Origin: Bacteroidales bacterium
GTDB taxonomy: Bacteria; Bacteroidota; Bacteroidia; Bacteroidales; UBA3824
NCBI GenBank assembly: GCA_017962175.1
Contig: JAGCVU010000137.1
Location: 1-56,263, forward strand
Length of the DNA: 56,263 bases
Reading direction: 5' to 3'
Below are positions 14,598-23,661 of the stretch, in pieces. Within the stretch, counting starts at the first letter, position 1; each line of letters begins with the position of its first letter. The translations under genes were made by a program, and so were the position numbers. A model generated the notes under the pieces. That model was not told the DNA's origin, searched no databases, and saw only the letters and a program-made list of their open reading frames with translations.

Positions 14598-15692
14598 CTA
14601 TTTTTTCTTTCCCAAAACACTCGTTTGTATGAAATACGACAAATATCTTGCATTTTCGCTGTGACGTTTTGCCGAGGGGTGATAGTCGGCACCATAGCCA
14701 AGCGAATCGTCTTGCTCTTGAAAATCAAAACGGTAAACACGGCTATCGTTTTGGCGATACATAGTGGTGACTGTATTCATAATCACATCGTTGAGCACTT
14801 GTCCGTCTTCGTCGTGAAGCATAGGACTATTGCACAAAACGATTTTGGCTGCAGGATAATGTTTGCGAACAGTTTTTACAAAGGCAATGTAAGCCACAGT
14901 AAATTTTTCCTTGTCGTAGCCTTTGGTGCTTAAATCATTTGTACCCAAGCAAATAACCACCACATCGGGTTTTGAGTCGGCAAATGTCCATTGCACGGTA
15001 GAATCTGAGATAAGAGCATTTTCGTAAACACGAGGCATAGGCCATTCTGAACCAGCCGGATTGTCGTTGAAATTTCTATAAACACCTATTCCTGAGCGTG
15101 CTACCACTGTGGCTTCGGCATCAAGAGTTTTGGCGGTAAGTCCGGCAAACGATTTAGCAAAATTGCCAGTGCTGTCGGCGTAATGGTCGTTGGGATCGTT
15201 TGACTCAACACCGTAGCCACAGGTAATAGAATTGCCTATGAACTCGATTTTCAGTTTTTTATGCACCGGTTTGAGTATTTTGGCATCCTTATCCACTGCG
15301 AAACCTTTGATTACGGGATTACAGAAAATACCTTCGGAAACGAGCATAATCTTTACAGAATGTTCGCCTTTGGTAAGATTTTGTGCAAGCGATATTTCGG
15401 TAAATTCGTCGGTAGAACCATTGTAAGTATCAAATCTCTGATATGCTGCTCCGTCAACACTTTTTACAAAATATCCAGCCGACGGTTTTAGCCAAACGCT
15501 ACACTGAGTACCTAAAAATCTGATGGTAAACGCAGTGCCGGGATAGATAAAACGAAGTTTGTTGCCGTCAACAATTTGGCGACCTTCAACCATAATATTC
15601 GGATCGGTAGCGTTGACAAATTTAGAATCTTGAGCGCACAACATCTGTGCACATATAACTGAAACCAAGAGGGATAAGAATAATTTTTTCAT
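14598..15692 (-). CDS. Secreted SGNH/GDSL esterase, CE2-like
   Basis: 364 residues with a signal peptide (to about residue 20, ending CAQ). Residues 30-135 form a jelly-roll domain like the N-domain of family CE2 carbohydrate esterases. The SGNH hydrolase domain follows: block I 'GNSITCGYG' with nucleophile S155, block III 'GTNDLS' with N252, and block V 'DYHPS' with H338. CE2 enzymes remove acetyl groups from xylan or glucomannan, but in this operon the substrate may be an envelope glycan. It lies 9 bp behind the ABC transporter gene. The family is secure; the substrate is not. Confidence 0.85.
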   Translation of the reverse strand: MKKLFLSLLVSVICAQMLCAQDSKFVNATDPNIMVEGRQIVDGNKLRFIYPGTAFTIRFLGTQCSVWLKPSAGYFVKSVDGAAYQRFDTYNGSTDEFTEISLAQNLTKGEHSVKIMLVSEGIFCNPVIKGFAVDKDAKILKPVHKKLKIEFIGNSITCGYGVESNDPNDHYADSTGNFAKSFAGLTAKTLDAEATVVARSGIGVYRNFNDNPAGSEWPMPRVYENALISDSTVQWTFADSKPDVVVICLGTNDLSTKGYDKEKFTVAYIAFVKTVRKHYPAAKIVLCNSPMLHDEDGQVLNDVIMNTVTTMYRQNDSRVYRFDFQEQDDSLGYGADYHPSAKRHSENARYLSYFIQTSVLGKKK

Positions 15693-15701
15693 TTTGGTAT
15701 A

Positions 15702-18700
15702 TTAATTTTTCAATACATCTTTTCTTTTAATGTAAAACATCGACAATGTTTTGCGTGGAATGTCGAACAGCAGGAGCAAAAACAACACAAACGAAACTCC
15801 CCACAACACCATAATATTAAAGAAGAATGTAGGAATTTTGTGGTTGAGAATGATTTTTACCGGAGCAAAGAAATGTGCACGTCCACAGTCTGACACCGGC
15901 TCCATAAACACGGGGTCTTTTTTCTGAATAAGTCTGTGGGCGGGCGAAAAATAGATTTTCTTAACAGCTCGCTTATTGAGAACATATTCTGCAAGACGTT
16001 CGTTGTAGTTGTTCTGTTTTAAATTAACAAAATAATCAGCACCAAATTGCTCTTGTATCTGCGTTATTTTCTGTTCGCGGATCTGATTTACCGAATCGGC
16101 AGCTATCACAAAAAACTGTCTACGCTCTTCCAAATAATTCAACAATGCTAAACCTTCTTTGGAGGTAAACGCAAACGGTTCGAGAGTCTCCATTCGGTTG
16201 TAATTAAAATTTTTGTCGCGATAGTTGAGATACTCAACCTCATTTTTCACTATCTGCAACATATTTTCAAAATCGTAACGTTTCTGAGGATTATTGCTCA
16301 GCGAAACACATTGAGTAGTAATGGTTTCCAACTCAGGAAACAGAAACGATGATAAATAAATGCAGCGACTTTTTTGCATATCCAAATCAAAGAACTCTCG
16401 CTCGTAATAGTTGTCGGCAAATTGTTCTACCATCAACGCCTCATAGCCCCAACGCGAAATCATCAGGTCGCCAATTATAGGCACGTTTATCTTGTCGCTA
16501 ACGCTTTCGTGAATATCGTCGAAATCTATCATTGCACCGCCCAAAAGCAATTGAGGCACAAGTATAAACGGTATCAGCACATAGATAGCAATCACCGAAT
16601 CCAAAGCCGAGGATATTATCAATCCAAGAATATTGGCGGCACACGCCGTGCTAAACATCACTATCCAATATGGCAAAGTCATTCCATCTATTTCGAGAAT
16701 AAGATTTCCAAGCACCACAAACGACAATGTTTGTACAGCCGAAATGGAAAAAACAATTACCACTTTACTTGAAATATAACTAAATCTACTGAGGTTTAGA
16801 AACTTTTCACGTTCCAAAATTCGTCGGTCGCGAATTATTTCTTCTGCCGACGAGGTAAGTCCGGTAAACAATGCCACCACAATCACCATAAAGAGAAATG
16901 CCGGTAGATTTTTATTGTCGGCAAACACGTAATTGCCCTCATCGTTGATATATTTGGTAAAGAATCCGAGAATAAATGCCAACAACGGAGCTTCTAAAAA
17001 AGTAATAATAAGATACTGTATATTAGTAAGTTTTGCCAAAATATCTCGTTTACAAAATACTCCAAATTGTCGCAACAGAGATGGTATCTTAAATTTTTCC
17101 TTTGGCAAATCTAACACCGGTAACGGAAGCACCGGCTCGGCGTCGAAAGCAAGATAACGGTTGTAAAAGTTGTGCCACTCCTCGGGCTGCACTTTGCGTT
17201 TTTGTGTATAGCGTCCAAATTGGTTAACCACCTTACCCTCTATAATACTGAGTATCTGTTCGCTATCCACATTACCACACTCAGGACACTCGCTCTCGCC
17301 GGCGTCTGCCATTCCGCTCATTCGTTTAAAATACGATATGGCTTCTATCGGGTTGCCATTGTAGACCACATATCCGCCTTTGTCCATAACCCAAAGTGTA
17401 TCAAACATTTTGAAGGTATTAGACGACGGTTGGTGAATATTCACAATCACAATTTTGCCTTTAACAGCCTGTTGTTTTAGCAGTTGCATCACCATTTCGC
17501 TATCGGTGCTGCTGAGACCCGATGTAGGTTCGTCAACAAACAAAACAAGAGGTTCGCGCACAAGTTCAAGAGCAATATTCAAACGTTTGCGCTGACCACC
17601 GCTAATCACTGTATTGATGGCATTTCCCACTCGAAGATCTTTAATTTCGGTAAGGTCAAGATCGGCAAGAATACGGTTAACGTGAGCCTCAATTTCCTCG
17701 TTGGGAAGATTGCCCAAGCAAAGGCAAGTATTATAGTAAAGATTTTGATATACAGTAAGTTCTTCAATTAAAAGGTCGTCTTGAGGCACAAGACCAATCA
17801 CACCGGCGGCACTGTGTTGTTTTTCGTTGATAGGCACGCCGTTGAAATAAATTGTACCCGAGTGAAGTGGATATTTGCCGGTAAGCACATTGAGTAGTGT
17901 ACTTTTTCCGGTGCCGCTTCCGCCCATAATTCCAACCATAGTTCCCGACTCAAGATAAAAACTAAATGGCTGTAAACCATTGGCACACTGTTTATAATGA
18001 AACGAAATATCCGATGCAGCAAAAGTAATATGTTCGCTTGATTCTGACTGCAAAAAGATACTTGCTACCTCGTTTTGATATATTACGCCGATATTTGATC
18101 CGCTGATAATGCCGCCATTGCCAAACTGCACACAGCGGTCGTGCTCAATGTTGCGATTGTTGAGTTGCAAACGTTGATTGCCCGAATAAATGAAGAAAAA
18201 TTCCTCCACAGGACGTATATAGAGAATACGTATTGTGCCGTCCATCTCTTGCGAACAGATGTGATGAACTCCCAATGTGGAACTACTGTCGCTATTGATA
18301 AACAAAAAGTCGGAAAGGTCGGCGGCTTCGTTCATCTTGTTTTTTACAAACGCCAAAATATTTTGAAAATCACGTCGAGAGATATTAAAAGAATCGCTCA
18401 CGGTGCTCACAAAATCGGTTTCGGTCTCGGTGATGATATCATCGGTGTAGACGTATTCCACCAACTGAATCAACACTATAAACTTCTCTTTCTGATGGAG
18501 TTCGGCGTTGATCTGTCGACAAATTTTCAACACTCGTACACTGTTGAGCGACACCTGTTTACGTTCGCTCATTTTGCGTGTATCTTTCAGTCCCTGCTCA
18601 TCAACATATCTGTCAAACTTAGCGAGATACTCCTCAACTGCATCCGAACTCAAAAGACGCTGCAGATACGCACAAACCACATTGCGCGCATCTTGAGTAT

Positions 18701-18770
18701 ACCGTCCGTCACCACAGTCGGTAATCAAGGCAAAGAGCCTCATAAGGGCGTCAAGAATTTTCTCGTTCAT
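15702..18770 (-). CDS. ABCG-type ABC transporter with N-terminal TerB-like domain
   Basis: 1022 residues from the ATG at 18770. The longer reading from 18977 was rejected because it would cross the promoter and the divergent gene. Order: TerB-like helical domain (about 1-155), a beta-rich FHA-like region (165-245), ATPase with Walker A at 283-291 (GGSGTGKST), Q-loop Q330, signature SGGQ at 390-393, Walker B ending D413-E414 and switch H446. Then a CxxC pair (495/498), an ABCG-like membrane domain with about six spans (585-745), a large soluble domain, and a last span near the C-terminus. ATPase-first order is as in ABCG exporters. The substrate is unknown; operon partners suggest a lipid or glycan. 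Confidence 0.85.
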   Translation of the reverse strand: MNEKILDALMRLFALITDCGDGRYTQDARNVVCAYLQRLLSSDAVEEYLAKFDRYVDEQGLKDTRKMSERKQVSLNSVRVLKICRQINAELHQKEKFIVLIQLVEYVYTDDIITETETDFVSTVSDSFNISRRDFQNILAFVKNKMNEAADLSDFLFINSDSSSTLGVHHICSQEMDGTIRILYIRPVEEFFFIYSGNQRLQLNNRNIEHDRCVQFGNGGIISGSNIGVIYQNEVASIFLQSESSEHITFAASDISFHYKQCANGLQPFSFYLESGTMVGIMGGSGTGKSTLLNVLTGKYPLHSGTIYFNGVPINEKQHSAAGVIGLVPQDDLLIEELTVYQNLYYNTCLCLGNLPNEEIEAHVNRILADLDLTEIKDLRVGNAINTVISGGQRKRLNIALELVREPLVLFVDEPTSGLSSTDSEMVMQLLKQQAVKGKIVIVNIHQPSSNTFKMFDTLWVMDKGGYVVYNGNPIEAISYFKRMSGMADAGESECPECGNVDSEQILSIIEGKVVNQFGRYTQKRKVQPEEWHNFYNRYLAFDAEPVLPLPVLDLPKEKFKIPSLLRQFGVFCKRDILAKLTNIQYLIITFLEAPLLAFILGFFTKYINDEGNYVFADNKNLPAFLFMVIVVALFTGLTSSAEEIIRDRRILEREKFLNLSRFSYISSKVVIVFSISAVQTLSFVVLGNLILEIDGMTLPYWIVMFSTACAANILGLIISSALDSVIAIYVLIPFILVPQLLLGGAMIDFDDIHESVSDKINVPIIGDLMISRWGYEALMVEQFADNYYEREFFDLDMQKSRCIYLSSFLFPELETITTQCVSLSNNPQKRYDFENMLQIVKNEVEYLNYRDKNFNYNRMETLEPFAFTSKEGLALLNYLEERRQFFVIAADSVNQIREQKITQIQEQFGADYFVNLKQNNYNERLAEYVLNKRAVKKIYFSPAHRLIQKKDPVFMEPVSDCGRAHFFAPVKIILNHKIPTFFFNIMVLWGVSFVLFLLLLFDIPRKTLSMFYIKRKDVLKN

Positions 18771-18813
18771 TTTGCAATCGTAAGTCCGAAAAAAAATGTC
18801 TGCAAATAATGTG

Positions 18814-18821
18814 CAAAAATA
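18814..18821 (-). promoter_or_regulatory. Putative -7 element for the envelope operon
   Basis: TATTTTTG on the minus strand, placing transcription start roughly 35-40 nt before the ATG at 18770. No good -33 TTTG is seen at the usual distance. Confidence 0.45.
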
Positions 18822-18864
18822 ATAAAAATGTTTAGCACCATTTTTGCAACTCTCATTTTTTGCA

Positions 18865-19617
18865 ATGGCAAAGATAAAAAAAACTATACAATGGACAATA
18901 GCGCGGTACAATGAATTTAAAGAACAAATGTTCCGCCTAAAACCAGTGCGTATTGAAAAACAAAAATTTATGCGCACACGTAATACTTATGCCTCTGCCG
19001 AAACTACCACGTTAGACAAATCACTGATTACCAACGGTTGCCGCATGGTTATTTTTTCCTCAGCTTTAATTACGGCTTTCATCACATTTCTTACCACAAT
19101 ACCGTCGGCAATTTGGGCATCGTTGTTTTTGATTATTATAGATGTGGTTCAGTTTCAGTTGCTTGCTTTCTCTGCCGAACAAAAAATTCTCTACATGTAT
19201 GGTTGCGACGATTTTTGGAACAACAACCAAAGTACAGGTCGCAACATTAAATTTCTCATGTGGTTTCTCGGCAAATACGGACTCCCTGCCAAAACTTCCA
19301 TAGCCGAATCTGCCGCAGGATTTGCCATTCGAAAGTTGATTTCGATGCTTATGATGCGTTCGGGTGCAAGAATATTGATTGTCAACGCCATACGTCAAGG
19401 CATCAAATGGACAGGCATTATTGTAGCCCACGAAGTGCTTTTAGAATCGTTTGATATGATAGTGTGCGTAGTATGCGCCTCCATAGCCGGCATGGTATCC
19501 TTCATTCAATTTGGTCAAATGATTCGCAACCTCGAAAAAGAACTCAGCAAATCAGGTGTGGATAAGGTATTTAGAGAGTTTGAAGAGGAAGATGGCAAAG
19601 GAGACGTGGAGGAATAG
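18865..19617 (+). CDS. Membrane protein of unknown function (possibly EcsC-like)
   Basis: 250 residues from ATG 18865 (an in-frame TTG seven codons upstream is less likely). A basic, helical N-terminus (1-50) precedes hydrophobic segments near 62-98, and a second pair near 175-225; the C-terminus is highly charged (EFEEEDGKGDVEE). The arrangement of a hydrophobic hairpin followed by 'EQKILYMYGCD' loosely recalls EcsC family proteins, but I would not assign it. It is transcribed divergently from the ABC transporter operon, sharing a ~95-bp intergenic region, which hints at a connected envelope role. Confidence 0.65.
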   Translation: MAKIKKTIQWTIARYNEFKEQMFRLKPVRIEKQKFMRTRNTYASAETTTLDKSLITNGCRMVIFSSALITAFITFLTTIPSAIWASLFLIIIDVVQFQLLAFSAEQKILYMYGCDDFWNNNQSTGRNIKFLMWFLGKYGLPAKTSIAESAAGFAIRKLISMLMMRSGARILIVNAIRQGIKWTGIIVAHEVLLESFDMIVCVVCASIAGMVSFIQFGQMIRNLEKELSKSGVDKVFREFEEEDGKGDVEE

Positions 19618-19690
19618 ATTTTTTTGCGCGGTAATAATTGATTTTTAATCAAAATAATTTATTTTTGCATTGTAATAATAGTTTAAAAAC

Positions 19691-19960
19691 ATGAGTACAA
19701 TGGAATTACGTGCGGAATTGTTTCAAAACATCAATCCGCTATTAGACGACGAGAGCCTTCTCCGCGAGGCATTAGACTTTATCAAAGGTCTTGTTTCAAG
19801 AAAAAAAGAGGCAGCACCCACTGTCAGCGTTCAGCACGACTCCGACGAAGAAATCGAAGCCGGGTTGAGACAGGCATTTAAGGAGTTAAAAGATTACAAA
19901 GACGGCAAAATAAAATTTCAATCTGCTGAGGACTTTCTTAAAGAATGGGAGGTTGCTTAA
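19691..19960 (+). CDS. Antitoxin of RelE-like module
   Basis: 89 residues. The first ~35 (MSTMELRAELF, INPLL, 'LREALDFIKGLV') match the N-domain of the antitoxins at 948-1211 and 1548-1805, 18 kb away. The C-terminal half is charged and helical, 'EEIEAGLRQAFKELKDYKDG' then 'SAEDFLKEWEV', a typical toxin-wrapping tail of RelE/ParE antitoxins. The stop overlaps the toxin start by one base (TAATG), so the two are coupled. A -7-like TATTTTTG lies 24 bp upstream of the ATG (19660-19667). DNA-binding by the N-domain is inferred, not seen. Confidence 0.75.
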   Translation: MSTMELRAELFQNINPLLDDESLLREALDFIKGLVSRKKEAAPTVSVQHDSDEEIEAGLRQAFKELKDYKDGKIKFQSAEDFLKEWEVA

Positions 19961-20307
19961 TGGGCGATATTCAAGTTCAAATCGCCTCCACATTCAAACA
20001 CGAGGCCAAAAGCTTAGGCAAACGTTATAAGTCGTTAAAAGAAGACATTACCGAACTAATTGAAAATCTCAAAGATAATCCATTTTTGGGCAAAGACTTA
20101 GGCGGTGGTGTACACAAAATCCGTTTAGCTATAAAATCCAAAGGACATGGCAAAAGCGGCGGTGCAAGGGTAATTTCATACACTGATGTATTGTTTGAAA
20201 CTATGTCTGGAAGCATTACACTGTTATCCATCTACGACAAATCAGAACAATCAACCATTTCCGACAAAAGAATACAACAATTATTAAAAGAGGCTGGGTT
20301 GAAGTAA
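19960..20307 (+). CDS. RelE/HigB-like toxin
   Basis: 115 residues from the ATG at 19960, which overlaps the antitoxin stop; an upstream ATG at 19945 inside the antitoxin gene is less likely. The order basic helix, 'NPFLGKDLGGGVHKIRLAI', 'KGHGKSGGARVI' and 'LLSIYDKSEQ' followed by 'IQQLLKEAG' is that of the RelE superfamily branch acting on mRNA at the ribosome. Conserved basic residues in 'KSGGARV' and the 'YDKSE' segment are present. With its antitoxin it forms the fourth TA module of the window. Confidence 0.82.
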   Translation: MGDIQVQIASTFKHEAKSLGKRYKSLKEDITELIENLKDNPFLGKDLGGGVHKIRLAIKSKGHGKSGGARVISYTDVLFETMSGSITLLSIYDKSEQSTISDKRIQQLLKEAGLK

Positions 20308-20318
20308 AAAATGTATTT

Positions 20319-20349
20319 TTTGCAATTACCGAAAAAATATATAGTTTTG
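20319..20349 (+). promoter_or_regulatory. Promoter with very short leader
   Basis: TTTG (20319-20322), 19-bp spacer, TAGTTTTG (20342-20349). The following GTG start is only 13 bp after the -7 element, so the mRNA leader should be about 6-9 nt. Confidence 0.65.
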
Positions 20350-20362
20350 CAAAAAATTCATC

Positions 20363-22066
20363 GTGAAACACCTTATTATTATAATATCGATTTTAATATC
20401 CGCCGCTGCGTATGGTCAGCAATTTAAAGTTGAACTTACAGTGGGCGAGGGAGTTACATCTGCCGAAATATGCAAAAGCAAGGCGGCGGCGTTTGTGGCT
20501 AAGGCTTATTTAGACGGCACAGAAACCACCGAAGCAACATTCTCAATGGATTTTGACGATGGCAACATTGTTAGCAACAACACCGGCGAATTTAACCATG
20601 CTTTTGCCGCCGACGGTATTTTTATGCCAATGGTAAGAGCTGATTACAACGGACTTACAGCATACGCCAAGGTAACAATCAAAGTGGGCAAACGTCCTAA
20701 TTTCAACGGATTCAAAACCGACATCGACGAACAACAACAAGGCATTTGTCTTGGCGAATCCGTAATGTTAGAAATGCCAATCAACAGTACATCAGCCGAA
20801 TACAACAATAATTACACTCATAAAGAACTTATTCCGCAATCGTTTTATTCAAATGCTTGGAACGCTGCAATCAGGGTTAAACAATTTGATAATCAAACAA
20901 TTGCCGACGGTACTGAGTTAGAATCAGTAACTGTAAAGCTCAACCACGAAAAGGCTGGTGAAGTAAAGATTTCACTCAGTTGTCCCAATGGCACAAAAGT
21001 AGTTCTAAAAGATTACGCCACAAGCGATTACAAACTCGGATTAGTTGCAAAAAAAGATTTCGGCACACTTTATAATTATACGTTCGATCAAAAAACGTCA
21101 TCCACACTAAATGCCTACGTAACTGATTCGGTATTGCCACAAGGCGCATACAAAGCCGAAGAAGATTTTGCATTGTTGACAGGTTGCCCCTTAAACGGCG
21201 ATTGGAGCATTTCGGTAGAATCAAAAACTCCTGATTACGATTGTTATGCCGAAGAATTTTCTCTAAAATTCAATAACAACTTACTCACCAACAATAAGTT
21301 ATCCATAAATCAAACCTACGACACTCGTCGCGCAGTTTGGACAGGCAACGGAGTTTCTGCCACATCAGAAGGCAAATGCAGTGTTACCCCGCCCGAATAT
21401 GGCACGAATCGTTATAACTATCTGATTAGCGACAACTTCGGCTGTTTTCACGATACAGTAATTTATATCAACGTAGAAGAACCAAGTTTTGCAGGCGGCG
21501 GCGACAGCACCACTTTTATTGGCGACGAGGTTGAATTTAAAGACCTTACCACTTGGGCGGCACAAAGCCATTGGTCGTTTGGCGACAAAACTCCCGACGA
21601 GGACGGCAACCCCGCTCCACACGCATTCTACGAAAAAGGAATTTACACTGTAATTCTGCAATCTACATCGTCGTCGGGATGCACCGACCGCGACACTCAG
21701 CGTATCAACATTGTGCCTCGTCCGTTGGAAATCAAAGAGGTAAACATTTTTACACCCAACGGCGACGGTCAAAACGATGTGTTTACGTTTTTCGACCCCG
21801 AAGAATCGTTTCTCAAAAACGGCGGACTCACCAAAATGCCGGCTAACATTCGCTCTATCAAGGGGAAAATCTACAACACCTACGGGCAAACCGTTTATAA
21901 ATGGAACGAAGTGGAAGCCTCGGTGTTTGGTTGGGACGGCACTATCGACAACAAAGGCAGCCGCGACTGTCCTCCGGGAACATATTTTTACGACATAATA
22001 GTTTACGGTAAAGACGGAAACTCGCTAAAACGCTCAGGCTCAATATATTTATACCGACAAAAATGA
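20363..22066 (+). CDS. T9SS type-B secreted protein (P-domain, PKD, gliding-motility C-terminus)
   Basis: 567 residues beginning with GTG, which gives a proper signal peptide (MKHLIIIISILISAAAYGQQ). Residues about 150-310 resemble a proprotein convertase P-domain (KVSL-type strands, 'LTGCPLNGDWSISVES'). Residues 375-455 form a PKD domain ('WSFGDKTPDEDGNPAPHAFYEKGIYTV' region). Residues 460-567 form the CHU_C type-B sorting domain, with 'FTPNGDGQNDVF', 'IYNTYGQTVYKW' and 'CPPGTYFYDI'. Type-B proteins leave through T9SS and stay on or are released from the cell surface. Its stop overlaps nnr by 4 bp, an odd coupling of a secreted protein with a metabolic repair enzyme. Confidence 0.88.
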   Translation: MKHLIIIISILISAAAYGQQFKVELTVGEGVTSAEICKSKAAAFVAKAYLDGTETTEATFSMDFDDGNIVSNNTGEFNHAFAADGIFMPMVRADYNGLTAYAKVTIKVGKRPNFNGFKTDIDEQQQGICLGESVMLEMPINSTSAEYNNNYTHKELIPQSFYSNAWNAAIRVKQFDNQTIADGTELESVTVKLNHEKAGEVKISLSCPNGTKVVLKDYATSDYKLGLVAKKDFGTLYNYTFDQKTSSTLNAYVTDSVLPQGAYKAEEDFALLTGCPLNGDWSISVESKTPDYDCYAEEFSLKFNNNLLTNNKLSINQTYDTRRAVWTGNGVSATSEGKCSVTPPEYGTNRYNYLISDNFGCFHDTVIYINVEEPSFAGGGDSTTFIGDEVEFKDLTTWAAQSHWSFGDKTPDEDGNPAPHAFYEKGIYTVILQSTSSSGCTDRDTQRINIVPRPLEIKEVNIFTPNGDGQNDVFTFFDPEESFLKNGGLTKMPANIRSIKGKIYNTYGQTVYKWNEVEASVFGWDGTIDNKGSRDCPPGTYFYDIIVYGKDGNSLKRSGSIYLYRQK

Positions 22067-23592
22067 AGATACTAACTTCGCAGCAAACACATCAGGCCGA
22101 TGCCGCAACCATTAAGGCTCAGCACATTACGTCAGAAGAACTGATGGAACGCGCCGGCAATGCGCTTGCTACAAAAATTATGAGTTTAGTATCGCATCGC
22201 ATGACGGTAAATGTGTTTTGTGGTCCGGGCAACAATGGCGGCGATGGTCTTGTAATTGCTCGTTTGCTGCACAATTCGGGTTACGATATCAATGTATATA
22301 TCTTACAATCAAATCATTATTCCGACGATTTTACCGCCAACCGCAACAAGTTGGTAAAATGTTCGCCCGAAAGCATTCACGAAATATCCTCGTTTGAGGA
22401 TATGCCCTCTCTCCCACCCTCGTGCGCCATTATCGATGCTCTTTTTGGGTCGGGACTAAATCGAAAAATTGAGGGATTGGCAGAGTATGTTATCGAAAAA
22501 ATCAACTCTTCCAAAGCCATTGTAATAGCGGTAGATACACCTTCGGGATTGGGCGATTATGCTATTCCCGACGAAGACGATGCCGTAATACGCGCCACGC
22601 ATACCATAGCCGTGGAAATGCCCTTTGTATCAATGCTTTTGCCCGAAAACTATCGTTACACCGGAAACCTTGAAACAGTTAGCATAAATCTCGACCAAAA
22701 GTTTATAAATCAAACATATACGCCGTTTAGTCTTTATAATATAAATAGTGCAAGAAACGTTTTGCCCATTCGCTCCAAATTTACTCACAAGGGCACATTT
22801 GGACATTCGCTCCTGATTGCGGGCTCTTACGGCAAGGCGGGTGCGGCTATACTTGCATGCAAGGCGTGTCATCGCGCAGGAACGGGTTTGTTAACTGTTC
22901 ACGTGCCGCAAAAATGCGTTGACATTATGCAAATAGCCACTCCCGAAACTATGGTGAGCATAGATGATAGTGATTTTCGTTTTCAAAACATGCCCGATTT
23001 GGAGCGTTTTTCAGCCATTGGCATTGGTCCGGGATTAGGCACAGCACCCGACACGCAAGAGGCTGTAATTAAAACCATACAAAAAGCCTTCGAACTTGGC
23101 AAACCAGTAGTAATAGATGCCGACGCGCTCAACATTATTGGGCTTAACAAAAATACTATCAGCCAATTACCAAAAAATTCAATACTCACTCCGCACATCA
23201 AAGAATTTGACCGCGTATTTGGCGAAAGCAAAAATAATTTAGAAAGAATCGAAAAAATCCGCCATAATACGAAACATTATTCAATAATTATAGTATTAAA
23301 AGGTGCGTACTCTGTTGTCGGACTTCCTGACGGGACAATTAGTTTCAACACCTCAGGCAATCCCGCAATGGCAACGGCAGGTAGCGGCGACGTTCTTACA
23401 GGTATCATAACGGCACTTTTGGCGCAAAAACTCTCACCCGAAGACGCAGCCCGATACGGCGTATTTATACACGGCACGGCAGGCGATATGGCGGCAAATG
23501 AGATAGGCAATTGTGGAATTACAGCACAGGATATTATTAAATTTATTCCTCAAGCGGTGGAATATACTAAAAAACCTGAAATTCCGTTTTGA
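22063..23592 (+). CDS. nnr: Bifunctional NAD(P)HX epimerase/dehydratase
   Basis: 509 residues, the usual length for the fused enzyme. The N-terminal half (1-215) is the YjeF_N epimerase with 'FCGPGNNGGDGLVIARLL' and 'DALFGSGLNR'. The C-terminal half (about 225-500) is the ADP-dependent dehydratase, with 'GSYGKAGAAILAC' and the signature 'GNPAMATAGSGDVLTGII', where the Asp is catalytic. The enzyme repairs hydrated NADH and NADPH in the cytoplasm. It overlaps the upstream secreted-protein gene by ATGA. Confidence 0.95.
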   Translation: MKILTSQQTHQADAATIKAQHITSEELMERAGNALATKIMSLVSHRMTVNVFCGPGNNGGDGLVIARLLHNSGYDINVYILQSNHYSDDFTANRNKLVKCSPESIHEISSFEDMPSLPPSCAIIDALFGSGLNRKIEGLAEYVIEKINSSKAIVIAVDTPSGLGDYAIPDEDDAVIRATHTIAVEMPFVSMLLPENYRYTGNLETVSINLDQKFINQTYTPFSLYNINSARNVLPIRSKFTHKGTFGHSLLIAGSYGKAGAAILACKACHRAGTGLLTVHVPQKCVDIMQIATPETMVSIDDSDFRFQNMPDLERFSAIGIGPGLGTAPDTQEAVIKTIQKAFELGKPVVIDADALNIIGLNKNTISQLPKNSILTPHIKEFDRVFGESKNNLERIEKIRHNTKHYSIIIVLKGAYSVVGLPDGTISFNTSGNPAMATAGSGDVLTGIITALLAQKLSPEDAARYGVFIHGTAGDMAANEIGNCGITAQDIIKFIPQAVEYTKKPEIPF

Positions 23593-23661
23593 TATTAAAT
23601 ATTTTTATACTAATATTGCAGAATAAAAAAAATTACAAATACAATTAATAACATCACAATT

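Noticed and set aside
18141..18809. 222-codon open frame antisense to the ABC transporter 5' region
   Set aside because: Covers the TerB-like coding region and promoter in reverse; composition is not protein-like.
18771..18977. N-terminal extension of the ABC transporter (69 extra residues)
   Set aside because: It would run through the -7 element and the intergenic region shared with the divergent gene, and the residues look like translated non-coding DNA.
18865..19617. Firm assignment as EcsC protein
   Set aside because: Only a loose resemblance in a hydrophobic hairpin and one short motif; not enough for a family call.
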